Below, piece by piece: positions 1 to 9,647 of a stretch of DNA of 64,000 bases. Source of the stretch: Phycisphaerales bacterium (GTDB lineage: Bacteria > Planctomycetota > Phycisphaerae > Phycisphaerales > UBA1924); NCBI GenBank assembly GCA_029260555.1, contig JAJDCZ010000010.1, positions 1 to 64,000 of the forward strand, read 5' to 3'. Below the pieces are notes generated by a model, which had not been told where the DNA came from, ran no database searches, and was given only the letters and a program-made list of their open reading frames with translations. The position numbers and the translations under genes were made by a program. The first letter of the stretch is position 1; each line of letters begins with the position of its first letter.

Positions 1-115
1 CACGCGCCCGGTGTCTGGTTCGGCAAAACCGAAGGCCGGTATCGTGCGCCCGATGTCCGGTTCGACGATACCGGTGTTCGGTTTCACGATACCGGCTTCC
101 GGTTTGCTCGCGCAC
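1..115 (+). repeat. Tandem 21-bp repeat entering from the left edge
   Basis: Five imperfect 21-bp units run from 11 to 115 (11-31, 32-52, 53-73, 74-94, 95-115), and bases 2-10 look like the tail of another unit, so the array continues leftward. Each unit carries a CCGGT/CGGTT core, and several end in ACGATACCG. Because 21 is a multiple of three, the forward frame reads as heptapeptides with Gly at position 3 and usually Pro at position 7. That frame stays open from the window edge to a stop at 197-199. It may be the end of a repeat protein or a non-coding minisatellite; I cannot decide from this fragment. Confidence 0.6.
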
Positions 116-352
116 AGTGTCTGCGCGCGCGGTTATATGCCCTTAAACAGCTATATTTTATCTTTGCCCCCCATCTGTTCGGCGTTATCGCGGACATGAA
201 CATCAGCGCAAGTTATCAGGACCAGATAAACCGACATATTGAGCGATTTATTATACGAATCCATGATGGATCCAGAAACTTTGTTCGGGTCCACGCCAGG
301 ATTCACCACCGGAATCAACACTTCACAAGAATTCATCCGTAACCGTGCCACA

Positions 353-420
353 GACCAGTCCTCTGGTCAGTGCTCCACACAGCACCCCCACACCCAAACA
401 CTGATCTGAGGACAGATCAG
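353..420. other. Two perfect short hairpins with complementary loops
   Basis: GACCAG-TCCT-CTGGTC (353-368) and CTGATCTG-AGGA-CAGATCAG (401-420) are perfect dyads with stems of 6 and 8 bp. Their four-base loops, TCCT and AGGA, are complementary. Neither is followed by a T run, so they are not classical terminators. Their function is unknown; they lie in gene-free DNA. Confidence 0.5.
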
Positions 421-537
421 TGGCACCCCCCACCCCACCTTCCTTTTCCTACCCCTCCCCCCCCACCCCACCCCACCCCTGTGCCACGCACATGGGGGAG
501 GGAAGAAAGGAAGGGGGGAGGAGGGGGGAGGGGGGAG
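421..537. repeat. Polypyrimidine tract followed by polypurine tract
   Basis: Bases 425-480 are almost entirely C and T with C runs up to eight. After a short spacer, bases 494-537 are purely A and G with several runs of five or six G. The two halves are roughly complementary and could form an imperfect hairpin. The G runs could also form a quadruplex on the plus strand. No coding potential is visible. Confidence 0.6.
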
Positions 538-994
538 TCTTTGAGTCGTGCGTGTCTTGTGTGACCACAAGCCAGGTGCCCATTGGCGTACCCCCCCCAA
601 GTTATACCACCATTTGGTTCCGTAGTGTAGCGATGGCACCCGGCGTGATACAATCCCTTATTTGTCCTTTGAAGGAATATTGTGCGATATATCTCTGTGA
701 GTGACTATGACACATAGTGTCATTCACGCTCACACAATACCGCCCTCCTCTTAAACAAAGCCGTAACAATGCAACCCACCAAAGGCTTGAGTCTCAGTCA
801 CCATAGGAGTTTGCAGGCTCTTGAATGGATACCTCTTGATTCAATCGAACCGTGAGAATGCTCATTACAATTGCTCCACGACAGGAGCTACGGGGTTTGG
901 ATTTCATATTTTTCATTCAGGCACCTCATTCATATCTGGGGTTTGCTTCACGCCCACAGCATGTATCCAAAAGGTGTGAGGGTGACGACAGGGG
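538..994. other. Gene-free stretch downstream of the kinase
   Basis: I see no convincing gene, RNA or repeat here. The reading frames that cross it are short, rich in rare starts and lack ribosome binding sites. It is the 3' flank of the minus-strand kinase gene, and no clear terminator for that gene is visible. Confidence 0.4.
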
Positions 995-3808
995 TTAGTC
1001 CTGTTTTATCAACAGTGCCGCCTCGTACTTGGCGATGGTGGTCTCGTAATGATTGCGGTTGGGAGCATTCAAGGGAAGTAGTGACAGAGCTTTCTTTTCG
1101 GTGGCAATAGCCGTAGTGATGTCTCCAGCCATGAATTGGGCCAGCGCGAGTGTGTCGAGGAAACCGGGGTCGGTGGCTCCGGTGTTGTCTACTGCTCGCT
1201 GGGCAAGCGATAACGCCCTGACGGGGTCACGCAATTCCAGATGCTTATTTGTTAGTAAATCCCAGGCTGCTGAGTTAAGAACTTCTGCCGAGGCATCCGG
1301 ATTTTGGATTCGTGCGAGTTCCAACTCCTGAAGCTCGCGCCAGAGCGGTAACGCATCATTGCCACGATCCAGACCGTCATAGGCACGGGCTAAACCCCTG
1401 AGAGCGATCTGCGTCCATCTTTGTCCTATCCCGAGCACTCGTCGCTTGATCGGCAGGCTCTGTTCAAACATGATTCTGGCATCATCATAATGCTCCATTT
1501 TTAGATACAGAAGTCCAAGGTTGGTGATCGTGCCTAGTGTGTTCTTGTTCTCCTTGCCCTGAACATGCATCTTAATCTCCAGCATCTTGAGGTACAATGT
1601 CTCTGCTTCATTAAATCGTCCTTGATCTTCGTATATATCCGTAAGACTATCCATGGTGCTAAGCATGTCTGGATTCTTATTTCCCAGAACACGCCTCCTG
1701 ATATTCAGTACCTTAATGTATAACGGCTCCGCATCATTGTAGTGTCCCAGATCTTTGTACAGATTTGCGAGGCTGCTCATGGTAAGGAGCGTGTCTGGAT
1801 GCTCAACACCTAAAAGACGCATTCTGATCTCCAAGGTCTTGATTAATAATGGTTTTGCCTCATCGTATCGTCCCTGCTGTTTGTACATAATCGCAAGTCT
1901 GTTCATGGTTTGGAGTGTACCGGGATGCTCTTCGCCCAGGAATCGTATCTGGTTGTCCAATGTCTTGATATATAACGGCTCTGCCTTCTCGATGCGTCCC
2001 GTATTTTTATACAGATTCGCAAGGTTATACATTGTGTACATCGTTCGGAGTGCGAACTGATCTTCATTGTCCAAGACAGACTTTTGAATCTTAAGTATAT
2101 TGATAAATATAGATTCGGCCTTGGAATGACGGTTCTGATTTTCATAGATGCTTGCGAGATTGCTCATGGAGAGTAGTGTGTCAGCATGCTCATCACCCAA
2201 AATGCGTTTTCTGATCTTCAATACCTTGATATGCAACCTTTCCGCTTCATCAAAGCGGCCTGTCAAGTTGTACAAGACCGCAACGCTATTCATGGCCCGG
2301 AGAACATCCGGATGTTCCTCTGTCATTTCACGGTTTCGCAGTTTAAACGCCCGCTCTAAGTGTAACTCGGCCGAGTTGTACACACCCAGATCTATGTAGG
2401 TTTCTCCAAGTGCCATTCGAATTGATGCCTCGATCAGCGGTTTATCGGCAAACTGCCCCCCTTCATTGCTTGCGACCTCAATCTTCTTTGATGCTTCGTC
2501 CAGTACATCACGCATCAGGACATCTCTGCCCTCGCCAGACTTGGTTGAAGGAGCCACGGCTGCGAGTAGATCGTTGGTGAGGAAGTCACTGATCGCTTTG
2601 GCGTTTTCCGTTTCTCTCTCTGCAACCCGGCGTTGCTCAGCCTCGGCACTCCGGGCAGCATTGGCCTGCACCAGCCCCCAGCTCGTGCCCACGATGCCTG
2701 CGATGAGCACGATGAGCACAATGCTTGCGGCCAGCACACCGGTGCGGTTGCGTCTTACGAACTTGCTCAGCTTGTATGCAGCACTGGGCGGGCCGGCCAG
2801 GACCGGCTCGTAGTTCAGATGTCTCTGAATGTCGGCAGCCAGGCCGTTGGCGGTGTCGTAGCGGCGTGTGCGGTCTTTCTCCAGGGCCTTCATCACGATC
2901 CAGTCAAGATCGCCGCGAAGTTCTTTTTCCAGGCCATGTGGATCGACGCGCCGGGCCTTTGCGCTCGTGGATGATGCCTCGCCCAAACTGCTCAAGCGTG
3001 TGCTTGGTCTTGGCGGGTCCACCTCGCGGATGATGCGCTGGATCTCAACGAACGCTGCCTTGCGAAGACTCCTGGGATCAAACGGCAGTGCGCCTGTAAG
3101 CAACTCATACAACAAAACACCCAGCGAATAAATATCACTTCGCGTGTCAATATCCTGAGCACTCATCTCCGCTTGTTCAGGGCTCATGTATTCTGGCGTG
3201 CCGATGATCTGGCCCTGCTCGGTGAACAGCGTTGCCTCTGTCAACTTCTGATGCACAGCCTTGGCTACGCCAAAGTCGATCACTCTGGGTGTGGCCTTGT
3301 CATCGCGCACGGTCACAAGAATATTGCTCGGCTTGATATCTCTGTGAATAATGCCCTTTTGATGCGCGTGCTGCACCGCTTCGCACACGCGCATGAACAG
3401 GTCCAGGCGTGCCTTGATGCCCAGCCTCTGCCGATCGCAGTGCTCCGTAATGGGCACACCCGGCACATGCTCCATCACAAAGTAAGGCAGCCCGCGCTCA
3501 GTCGTCCCTGCATCCAGAACCTTGGCAACGCATGGATGATCCATCATCGCCAGAGCTTGTCGTTCAGCTTCAAAGCGAGCGATGACCGCTTTGGAATCCA
3601 TCCCCGCCTTGATCACCTTCAGCGCCACCCGCCGCTTCACAGGCTCGCTCTGCTCGGCCAGATACACCGTGCCCATCCCGCCCTCGCCGAGGGTTTCAAG
3701 GATCTTGTAGGGGCCGATCTGGTCATGATCTTTCAGGCCATGAGCTTGTGGCGATACATCGGCTGTGGTTGCGTCGCTGTTGATGTTGCTTGTGTTGTCT
3801 TCGGTCAT
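995..3808 (-). CDS. Transmembrane Ser/Thr protein kinase with TPR repeats
   Basis: A 937-residue Hanks-type kinase. The glycine loop is at about 40-46 (GEGGMG), the ATP-binding Lys at 64 (VALK), the catalytic loop HRDIKPSN at 155-162 with Asp157, and DFG at 178-180. The activation segment [10 protein letters not shown] follows. One hydrophobic helix spans about 357-380, so the kinase should be cytoplasmic and the C-terminal part extracytoplasmic. From about residue 450 there are eight or nine TPR units of about 42 residues of the kinesin-light-chain type, each with HPDTL-like turns and GRYDEAE-like helices. The ATG at 3808 is chosen because AAGGA lies six bases upstream; an earlier alternative codon at 3832 lacks this. 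This architecture is common in planctomycetes. The TPR part probably binds protein partners; substrate and signal are unknown. Confidence 0.93.
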   Translation of the reverse strand: MTEDNTSNINSDATTADVSPQAHGLKDHDQIGPYKILETLGEGGMGTVYLAEQSEPVKRRVALKVIKAGMDSKAVIARFEAERQALAMMDHPCVAKVLDAGTTERGLPYFVMEHVPGVPITEHCDRQRLGIKARLDLFMRVCEAVQHAHQKGIIHRDIKPSNILVTVRDDKATPRVIDFGVAKAVHQKLTEATLFTEQGQIIGTPEYMSPEQAEMSAQDIDTRSDIYSLGVLLYELLTGALPFDPRSLRKAAFVEIQRIIREVDPPRPSTRLSSLGEASSTSAKARRVDPHGLEKELRGDLDWIVMKALEKDRTRRYDTANGLAADIQRHLNYEPVLAGPPSAAYKLSKFVRRNRTGVLAASIVLIVLIAGIVGTSWGLVQANAARSAEAEQRRVAERETENAKAISDFLTNDLLAAVAPSTKSGEGRDVLMRDVLDEASKKIEVASNEGGQFADKPLIEASIRMALGETYIDLGVYNSAELHLERAFKLRNREMTEEHPDVLRAMNSVAVLYNLTGRFDEAERLHIKVLKIRKRILGDEHADTLLSMSNLASIYENQNRHSKAESIFINILKIQKSVLDNEDQFALRTMYTMYNLANLYKNTGRIEKAEPLYIKTLDNQIRFLGEEHPGTLQTMNRLAIMYKQQGRYDEAKPLLIKTLEIRMRLLGVEHPDTLLTMSSLANLYKDLGHYNDAEPLYIKVLNIRRRVLGNKNPDMLSTMDSLTDIYEDQGRFNEAETLYLKMLEIKMHVQGKENKNTLGTITNLGLLYLKMEHYDDARIMFEQSLPIKRRVLGIGQRWTQIALRGLARAYDGLDRGNDALPLWRELQELELARIQNPDASAEVLNSAAWDLLTNKHLELRDPVRALSLAQRAVDNTGATDPGFLDTLALAQFMAGDITTAIATEKKALSLLPLNAPNRNHYETTIAKYEAALLIKQD

Positions 3809-4294
3809 GAGTGTTCCTTGCAGGACGAACAAGCCGGACTAAAACTGTAACTTGCGAGAACTTTGAAATGTTCATTGAATAACTGCCCAATGGCCTGAGC
3901 AGTCACTGTAACATCCTCTGTCACCAGAGCGATGGTACGGTTATGTTTGTATGGAGGGAGAGGGGGGCTTGGGGCTGGCTCCTATATATAAGACTCACTG
4001 ACAATCTCAATGAGTCACACCAGATATTACTCGAAAAAGAGGCTTGACACAAGGCTTTACCGCCCACTCGAACAAGGCAGTTCACTCCCTCACAGGTACG
4101 CTGTCATGCCAGAATCAACCCACAGCAACTAAAGCGAAGCGAAAAGACACTTTTCTTCCCAAAATACCCGCACAACCCTCAATATCCCTACGCCACATGC
4201 CGATCTTCTCTGCGAATCTCAGCACGCTGTGTGCTGCGAATCAAAACAAGATGGCAAACATCTATGACCTTCCATATATAAAGGATGACAAATC
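3809..4294. promoter_or_regulatory. Gene-free regulatory region between divergent genes
   Basis: This 486-bp stretch separates the minus-strand kinase from the plus-strand hypothetical gene and must hold both promoters. A consensus-like TTGACA is at 4044-4049 but has no good -10 box at 17 bp. AT-rich TATATATA-type boxes are at about 3984-3990 and 4274-4280. A GACTCA...TGAGTC dyad overlaps the first AT-rich box. A frame open from 4044 to 4517 overlaps the real gene and is not convincing. Confidence 0.35.
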
Positions 4295-4960
4295 ATGGCA
4301 ACACTTCCAAGAAGCAAGAACGAGCAGATCGCATTCTTTGAGCAGCGTCTTCCACTCTGGAATGCCAACGCCGCCGCACTTGGGCTCTCTCTTCCGCATC
4401 TCACCGAGCTTGCCACACAGACCACCACCGCGCGCACCGATTACGACGCGGCCCAGGTCGCACGCTCGGCATCACTCGCCGCCACTGAGACACAGAACTT
4501 TGCCGTCGCAGGTCTGACAGACTTTGGCGCCGACCTGATCAAACTCATCCGCGCCAAGGCTCAGGCCGACAATGACCCCGGCCTCTACGCCCTGGCCAAT
4601 ATCCCCGCGCCAGCAGCGCCCACACCCGCCGGCACGCCGCCCGTACCCACCAACCTCCAGGCCGACCTGCAAAACGATGGTTCGGTCAAACTCAACTGGA
4701 AAGGCACACTCTCAAGTGGCGCATTCTTCACCATATGGCGCACCACAGACAACGCACCAACCCCCACACAAATCGACTCCATCGCAGCCAAGGCGTACAT
4801 TGATGATTCCATCCCCGCTGCAACCTGCGCCATCTCCTACTTCATCCGCGCCCACCGCCAGCAGTTCATGTCTGACGCCTCCACCCCCGTCAACATCGCA
4901 CTCGGCGGCACCGGCACCGCAGGTTCCATCGGCACAACCACAACTTCACTAGCCGCCTGA
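4295..4960 (+). CDS. Hypothetical protein with C-terminal fibronectin-III-like region
   Basis: A 221-residue protein. The start ATG at 4295 follows AAAGGA at a normal distance. No signal peptide is visible. Residues 1-95 look alpha-helical and Ala/Thr/Gln rich. A Pro/Ala linker lies near 103-118. About 119-205 has the alternating pattern of a fibronectin type III fold (PTNLQADL, VKLNWKG, YFIRAHR). The end is Gly/Thr/Ser rich. A strong hairpin-T terminator follows 34 bp downstream, so this is probably a single-gene transcript. I do not recognise the family. The layout suggests a structural or surface-associated protein, but nothing in the sequence proves that. Confidence 0.8.
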   Translation: MATLPRSKNEQIAFFEQRLPLWNANAAALGLSLPHLTELATQTTTARTDYDAAQVARSASLAATETQNFAVAGLTDFGADLIKLIRAKAQADNDPGLYALANIPAPAAPTPAGTPPVPTNLQADLQNDGSVKLNWKGTLSSGAFFTIWRTTDNAPTPTQIDSIAAKAYIDDSIPAATCAISYFIRAHRQQFMSDASTPVNIALGGTGTAGSIGTTTTSLAA

Positions 4961-4993
4961 CCCGCGTGCAGCACAAACACATTTCAACACCAT

Positions 4994-5018
4994 AAGCCCG
5001 TCATCGACGGGTTTTTTA
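4994..5018 (+). terminator. Intrinsic terminator
   Basis: CCCGTC (4997-5002), a three-base loop ATC, GACGGG (5006-5011), then a run of T to 5017. It ends the hypothetical gene that stops at 4960. Confidence 0.85.
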
Positions 5019-5147
5019 CTATTCAATAGTTGCCAGCTTCTACCTCTGTAGTGACGGTGCGATAGATCTGAGATTGATATGCGCAACCGCAGGTACTGAG
5101 TTATGCTGGTGAAGGATTGGTGATGGTTGTGGGGGGATAGGGGGGGG

Positions 5148-5414
5148 TCAGGGAACAGCGCGAACACCGGTAATCTCTGGGACATGTTCCTTTAGATTGC
5201 GTTCAATCCCCACCTGAAGGGTGATGTCGCTCGAGGGACAGCCCACGCATGCTCCGTGAAAGCGGATGAGCACAATGCCCTCATCAGTGACCTCGACAAG
5301 CTCAAGATCGCCGCCGTCAGCCTGGACAGCGGGGCGTATGAGACTGATCACACGAGCCACGCGATCGTGGAGGGTGGGTTGACTGGGTGGTGTCGAGGGC
5401 TGATTGTTGGTCAT
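5148..5414 (-). CDS. NifU-like iron-sulfur scaffold protein
   Basis: An 88-residue protein made of the NifU C-terminal domain alone. It shows the QADGGDLELVEV opening and the cluster-binding CVGC motif (GACVGCPSSD), with the hydrophobic spacing of the family. Proteins of this kind carry a transient Fe-S cluster and pass it to apo-proteins in the cytoplasm. The ATG at 5414 is preferred over an upstream codon at 5456 because GAGAGA precedes it and because the extra 14 residues are not typical. It stands alone with no isc or suf genes beside it. It lies 113 bp from the divergent lipoprotein gene, so the two may share a promoter region. Confidence 0.9.
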   Translation of the reverse strand: MTNNQPSTPPSQPTLHDRVARVISLIRPAVQADGGDLELVEVTDEGIVLIRFHGACVGCPSSDITLQVGIERNLKEHVPEITGVRAVP

Positions 5415-5527
5415 GGATCTCTCACGATTGTGTCTGACATGATATGGTCCCATCAAGACTCGACAACCCCCCTCCCTTCCGTTCCCCCCACGCCCTCTTC
5501 ATACTCATAGAGTAGGATGCCCCGGAC

Positions 5528-7102
5528 ATGATTCAATGGAGACCGCCCGTGCAAAGATTGAGCCAGATGATCATGATGGGTTTTGTGATGATGTTGCTGA
5601 TGGGCTGTTCGATCATGAGCATGAAGAATGTCAATCTCAGTGATGACCCCATCGCGGACATGGCCAACACCGAACTGACCTTTCAGGACCGTTCTGAAGC
5701 CGTCTGGCGTGCCTGGACGCAGGTTGTGAATAGATCGGTCCAGAGCGAGGGGCAAAGCGACTCAGCCATTACACGCCAGGAGCTCCGCAAGACTTTTCGG
5801 GCGCTGATCTGGTCGAGCAAGACCAACATCAAGATTCGGCTGGCGGCTCTGCAGGCACTTATCAGCGATACCACCGATGATGGCCGAGCCGATACACGCC
5901 AGTTCGTAAGGCTCATCTTGCCTCGTGAAAAAAATCTGACAATTTTGACGGTACTGAGCGCGACAGCTGCTGAACAGGGATGGCAGGAGATCACGCCTGC
6001 ACTGGTGCGGAGTTTGTCCAGGCCGTTTCGAGATGTTGCCGATGAGGAGCGTCCAGAGTACAAAGCCCTGTATGCACTCAATGCGGGTGATCCGATCGAA
6101 TGGATTGTTTTTCGTGTGTTTTTGACGCCGACAACGGGGGTTGGAGGGGTTGAAGATCGGCTGGCAGACCGCACCCGTGCTGATGCCTGGAGCCTGCTTT
6201 CAAGGCTCAACCGAATCGAAGCGATACGGACAGCTCTGCTGGGAGGCCAACTTTCACCGCCCGATTCACCAGAAGGCAAGCGGGTTCTTGAGGCGTTGCA
6301 GGTTTGTGCGAGGGAGCTGAGAGCGGTGCCTCAGACGGGTGATCAGCTTGAGTGGGTTCGTATGCTGCGTGATCTAACCAAACCTGGCAATGAAATCTGG
6401 TGGGAACAGGCATCTTCTGCCATCACCCAGCTTGATGAAAACCAAAGGCTGGGGCTGATGCTGCGTCATGCTGAGCCGGTTCGCTGGGCATCAACACATC
6501 GGCCAGACCTGATCGCTCTGAGCCGGAATCAGTTGCAAGTGAAGCTATTGAAACAGCTGGCAGGGCGAAAAACTCATCACAGAGCCAAGGATTCACCGGG
6601 AACGCGCATCAGCAAGGGCGAAAAGCTGGCATCCTGGGCAGATGAGCTGACATGGGGTGATCTGCTGACCATTGCAGTAATTGATGAAGTGATCCGAAAG
6701 CCGGATGTCATCAAGGCGATGTTCACTCAGGCGAGGATGGATTTGACTGACAAGACCACCGAGTATGGCGGGCTGATCTTTCCAGAGGGTGAAGATGAGC
6801 AGTTTAAAGCCAAACTCTATCCGCCAAGACCAAGTGAAAGGCTCGGTGATCGGCGCTTTGTCGCCTCGCGTGACATGATTAAAAAGAGTGCTCATGCCTT
6901 GGCGCATTACCACTTTCATGCGCAAGATTGGGCGAATAACAAGTATGCCGGTCCAAGTCTGAAGGATTACGACTATTCCGATCGTTATGGGAGGCCTTGC
7001 CTTGTGCTGACGGGCGTAAAGCGAGGCGTGCTTGGGGTTGATTACTATCAACCTGGCGGGGCAACCATTGATCTGGGTGAGATCCGTGATACCAGCCGGT
7101 GA
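5528..7102 (+). CDS. Predicted lipoprotein of unknown function
   Basis: A 524-residue protein with a lipoprotein signal peptide: a methionine-rich hydrophobic core and lipobox LMGC near residues 24-27, so it should be lipid-anchored after export. The rest is mostly helical with several leucine/alanine-rich stretches that resemble loose HEAT-like repeats (for example residues 80-180). I see no catalytic motif. A GTG at 5549 preceded by GGAG is a plausible alternative start and would leave a shorter n-region. The M48 protease gene begins 33 bp downstream, which suggests co-transcription and perhaps a shared envelope role. The function is not recognised. Confidence 0.8.
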   Translation: MIQWRPPVQRLSQMIMMGFVMMLLMGCSIMSMKNVNLSDDPIADMANTELTFQDRSEAVWRAWTQVVNRSVQSEGQSDSAITRQELRKTFRALIWSSKTNIKIRLAALQALISDTTDDGRADTRQFVRLILPREKNLTILTVLSATAAEQGWQEITPALVRSLSRPFRDVADEERPEYKALYALNAGDPIEWIVFRVFLTPTTGVGGVEDRLADRTRADAWSLLSRLNRIEAIRTALLGGQLSPPDSPEGKRVLEALQVCARELRAVPQTGDQLEWVRMLRDLTKPGNEIWWEQASSAITQLDENQRLGLMLRHAEPVRWASTHRPDLIALSRNQLQVKLLKQLAGRKTHHRAKDSPGTRISKGEKLASWADELTWGDLLTIAVIDEVIRKPDVIKAMFTQARMDLTDKTTEYGGLIFPEGEDEQFKAKLYPPRPSERLGDRRFVASRDMIKKSAHALAHYHFHAQDWANNKYAGPSLKDYDYSDRYGRPCLVLTGVKRGVLGVDYYQPGGATIDLGEIRDTSR

Positions 7103-7135
7103 TGTTACGAGAGATTTGTTCATGAAAGGCACGCA

Positions 7136-8635
7136 ATGCAGGTGCTGTTAATCGCAGTTGTGGTTGCGGTGCTGGTGACCGAAGATCTTGCGTTTTCTAT
7201 CTGGGATCGTTTTGATGCGGGCTGGGTGGTGGCGGGGGCGTTGCTGCCACAGCTCTTGATCGCGATTCTTGTGGATGTGCGATGCCGGTATGTGATTGGC
7301 CAGCTCGATCAGCCTGAGGGGGGAAGTGGGAGGTGTGGGGGCGTAGGGGGGGTTCGATTGATTGATCAGGCAGAGCGGGCTGCGGGGCGGGCAAGAGTTC
7401 TGTCGGTGGGGGTGCATCTGGTTGCTGTGCTTTTACTGGGCTGGGCGAGTCTTGTGCGGCAATGGCTTGGCGATCTGGTGTTGATTGATGAACTGATCGT
7501 GATCAGCCCGGTGCTGATGGTCTTTCTTGCGGGTTGGTGGTCGCTTTATCCCATAGAGCATCGAGTGCGTGAAGTGATATTGATACGCAGGCTCGATGAG
7601 GGCAGGCCCATCCACAAGCCCCTGTCACGCAGTCAGCATCTGCTGATGATGGTGCGGTTGAATCTGCTTCTGGTGTTGGTGCCTGTGCTCATGATCGTGG
7701 CATGGGCAGATGCTGTGCAGCTTGTGGTTGGTCATATGGATCTTGAACCTGAGAGGGCGATGAATCTTGAGACGGTTTTGAGCTTTGCTGGTGTGGGTCT
7801 TGTGCTGATGTTGATGCCTTTGGCGATGCGATTTTTGTGGAAGACACATGCGTTACCAGAGGGTGTGCTAAGAGATCGCATTGAGCGGGTGTGTGAGCTT
7901 CAGAAAGTGCGTGTGCGCAATGTGCTTATCTGGCATACCGCAGGGACCATGTTTAATGGTGCGGTGATGGGGCTGATCAGCCAGGTGCGGTACATACTGT
8001 TGACTGATGCCTTGCTCGAAGGGCTGAGTGCAGAGCAGGTCGAAGCGGTGATGGCTCATGAAGTTGCCCATGTCAAGCATCGGCACATGATCTGGCTGGG
8101 TGCTGCGGTGCTGGGCGCGGTTGGGGCAAGCAGTGTTGTTATTTCGATGATCAGCCATCATCTGCTTGGGCTGGATCTGAACTCAGACACCGCTGCGGTC
8201 GTGGTTACAGTTTTATCAATGGTGTTTGGACTGGGCGTATTCAGCCTGGTGAGCCAGCGTTTTGAGTGGCAGGCAGACGCATTTGCTGCAGCCCACCTGA
8301 CACAGATCCAGGATATGGATCAACACGACAATCAAGATGATGATCAGGATGATGTGAATGGGCAAGTTGATGCAGAATCCAGAATCACTGCGCAGGCAGC
8401 CTGGATCATGTCCTCAGCATTGGGAGCGGTTGCTGATCGAAGTGGCGTAGCGCGAGACCGTTTCAGCTGGAGGCACGGCTCAATCGCAAACAGGCAAAGT
8501 CGCCTTGACAAGCTCGTCAATGCTGCTCTGGGTGCTTTGCCGATAGACAGGAAAGTTCGCATTATTAAACTCATAGTGGCGATAGTGCTGATCCTGGTGG
8601 TGTCTGGTATGGTGTGGATGCAAGGCGAAGGATGA
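7136..8635 (+). CDS. Integral membrane M48-family metallopeptidase
   Basis: A 499-residue membrane protein. Several hydrophobic helices precede and follow a gluzincin core. The zinc motif HEVAH is at 308-312 (within VMAHEVAHVKHRH), and the third ligand is Glu377 in EWQADAFA. This matches the Ste24/HtpX type of M48 peptidase, which cleaves membrane or misfolded proteins at the inner membrane. The first 200 residues contain about five helices with His/Arg-rich loops. An Asp/Gln-rich insert lies near 395-415 (HDNQDDDQDD) after the zinc Glu. AAAGG six bases before the ATG supports the start. It follows the lipoprotein gene closely and precedes dapF by 25 bp. Confidence 0.9.
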   Translation: MQVLLIAVVVAVLVTEDLAFSIWDRFDAGWVVAGALLPQLLIAILVDVRCRYVIGQLDQPEGGSGRCGGVGGVRLIDQAERAAGRARVLSVGVHLVAVLLLGWASLVRQWLGDLVLIDELIVISPVLMVFLAGWWSLYPIEHRVREVILIRRLDEGRPIHKPLSRSQHLLMMVRLNLLLVLVPVLMIVAWADAVQLVVGHMDLEPERAMNLETVLSFAGVGLVLMLMPLAMRFLWKTHALPEGVLRDRIERVCELQKVRVRNVLIWHTAGTMFNGAVMGLISQVRYILLTDALLEGLSAEQVEAVMAHEVAHVKHRHMIWLGAAVLGAVGASSVVISMISHHLLGLDLNSDTAAVVVTVLSMVFGLGVFSLVSQRFEWQADAFAAAHLTQIQDMDQHDNQDDDQDDVNGQVDAESRITAQAAWIMSSALGAVADRSGVARDRFSWRHGSIANRQSRLDKLVNAALGALPIDRKVRIIKLIVAIVLILVVSGMVWMQGEG

Positions 8636-8660
8636 GCAAAGGCAAAGAAGTGCAACCATC

Positions 8661-9611
8661 GTGATGAAAAAACAACTTCCATTTATGAAAGTGCAGGGGC
8701 TTGGCAATGACTATGTCCTGATCGATGCACGCAATGAGCAATGGATCGAATATGAGATCGACCTGCCGAGTTTGACAAGGTCGATCAGCGATCGACACCT
8801 TGGTATCGGCTCTGATGGATTACTCCTTCTCGGGCAGGCAGCCACAGATACACATGCTGATGCACGCATGAGAATATTCAACGCTGATGGATCAGAAGCA
8901 CAAATGTGCGGCAACGGCGTGCGCTGTGCAGGATCAATCCTCCTCAACGAAAAAACCGATTCAAAGACACCCGTCTGGATTCAGTTGACAGATCGCATTG
9001 TTTGCATCAAAAGAGCCAGTGAAAATCAAGTGACAGTCGACATGGGATTGCCCGTGATCAGCGATGATGACCTGCCTCGCATTGACCTGGCAACAACCCT
9101 GAGCATAGCGGATGCTCATGCCTGGCGCACGGGTATGGTGGAGATCGGTAACCCGCATCTAATCGTATTAATACCTTCAGGACTCAATGACCTTGCGGTG
9201 GAAATATTTGGTCCGATTCTGGAAAACCATTCAGCATTTCCAGAGCGCATCAATGTCCAGTTTGTTGAGTTTGTCGAGTCTGGGGTCATGCAGGTCCGCA
9301 CCTGGGAACGCGGGTCGGGCATCACGCTGGCCTGTGGCAGTGGGGCGTGTGCAGCTGCGATTTGGGCGATTCACAACAGGCTGGGGGGCTTTGAACCAGA
9401 CACCTGGGTTACAGTTCGCTTGCCCGGGGGCGACCTTGTTGTTGCCTGGGCGGGAAATATTGATCAAAGCGTTCAAATGCGAGGACCAGCAGAGTGTGTT
9501 TTTGAGGGGCTGTGGCCGATGGACCGAATTCCGTGGCGTCAGTCGTCTCAGGTGCATGGCATGATCCAAACCCAGCGTCTACGATCCCAATCCACTCGAT
9601 CAGCAAAGTGA
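8661..9611 (+). CDS. dapF: Diaminopimelate epimerase
   Basis: This enzyme converts LL- to meso-diaminopimelate for lysine and peptidoglycan synthesis. The protein is 316 residues from the GTG at 8661 or 315 from the ATG at 8664. The family start FMKVQGLGNDYVLIDA is present. Both catalytic cysteines are visible, in MCGNGVRCAG and in LACGSGACAA, which are the two-base acid/base motifs of the family. The presence of dapF is consistent with a meso-DAP peptidoglycan wall, now accepted for planctomycetes. The citryl-CoA synthetase-like gene starts 36 bp downstream, so they are probably co-transcribed, although the pathways are unrelated. Confidence 0.96.
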   Translation: MMKKQLPFMKVQGLGNDYVLIDARNEQWIEYEIDLPSLTRSISDRHLGIGSDGLLLLGQAATDTHADARMRIFNADGSEAQMCGNGVRCAGSILLNEKTDSKTPVWIQLTDRIVCIKRASENQVTVDMGLPVISDDDLPRIDLATTLSIADAHAWRTGMVEIGNPHLIVLIPSGLNDLAVEIFGPILENHSAFPERINVQFVEFVESGVMQVRTWERGSGITLACGSGACAAAIWAIHNRLGGFEPDTWVTVRLPGGDLVVAWAGNIDQSVQMRGPAECVFEGLWPMDRIPWRQSSQVHGMIQTQRLRSQSTRSAK

Positions 9612-9647
9612 GATGAGCAGCGCTCCAGGCGCGTGGGAGAGGATCTG

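Noticed and set aside
1-115. CRISPR array
   Set aside because: Units are 21 bp, directly tandem and lack unique spacers; no cas genes are near.
4044-4072. Sigma-70 promoter at TTGACA
   Set aside because: No acceptable -10 hexamer at 16-18 bp; kept only as a weak hint.
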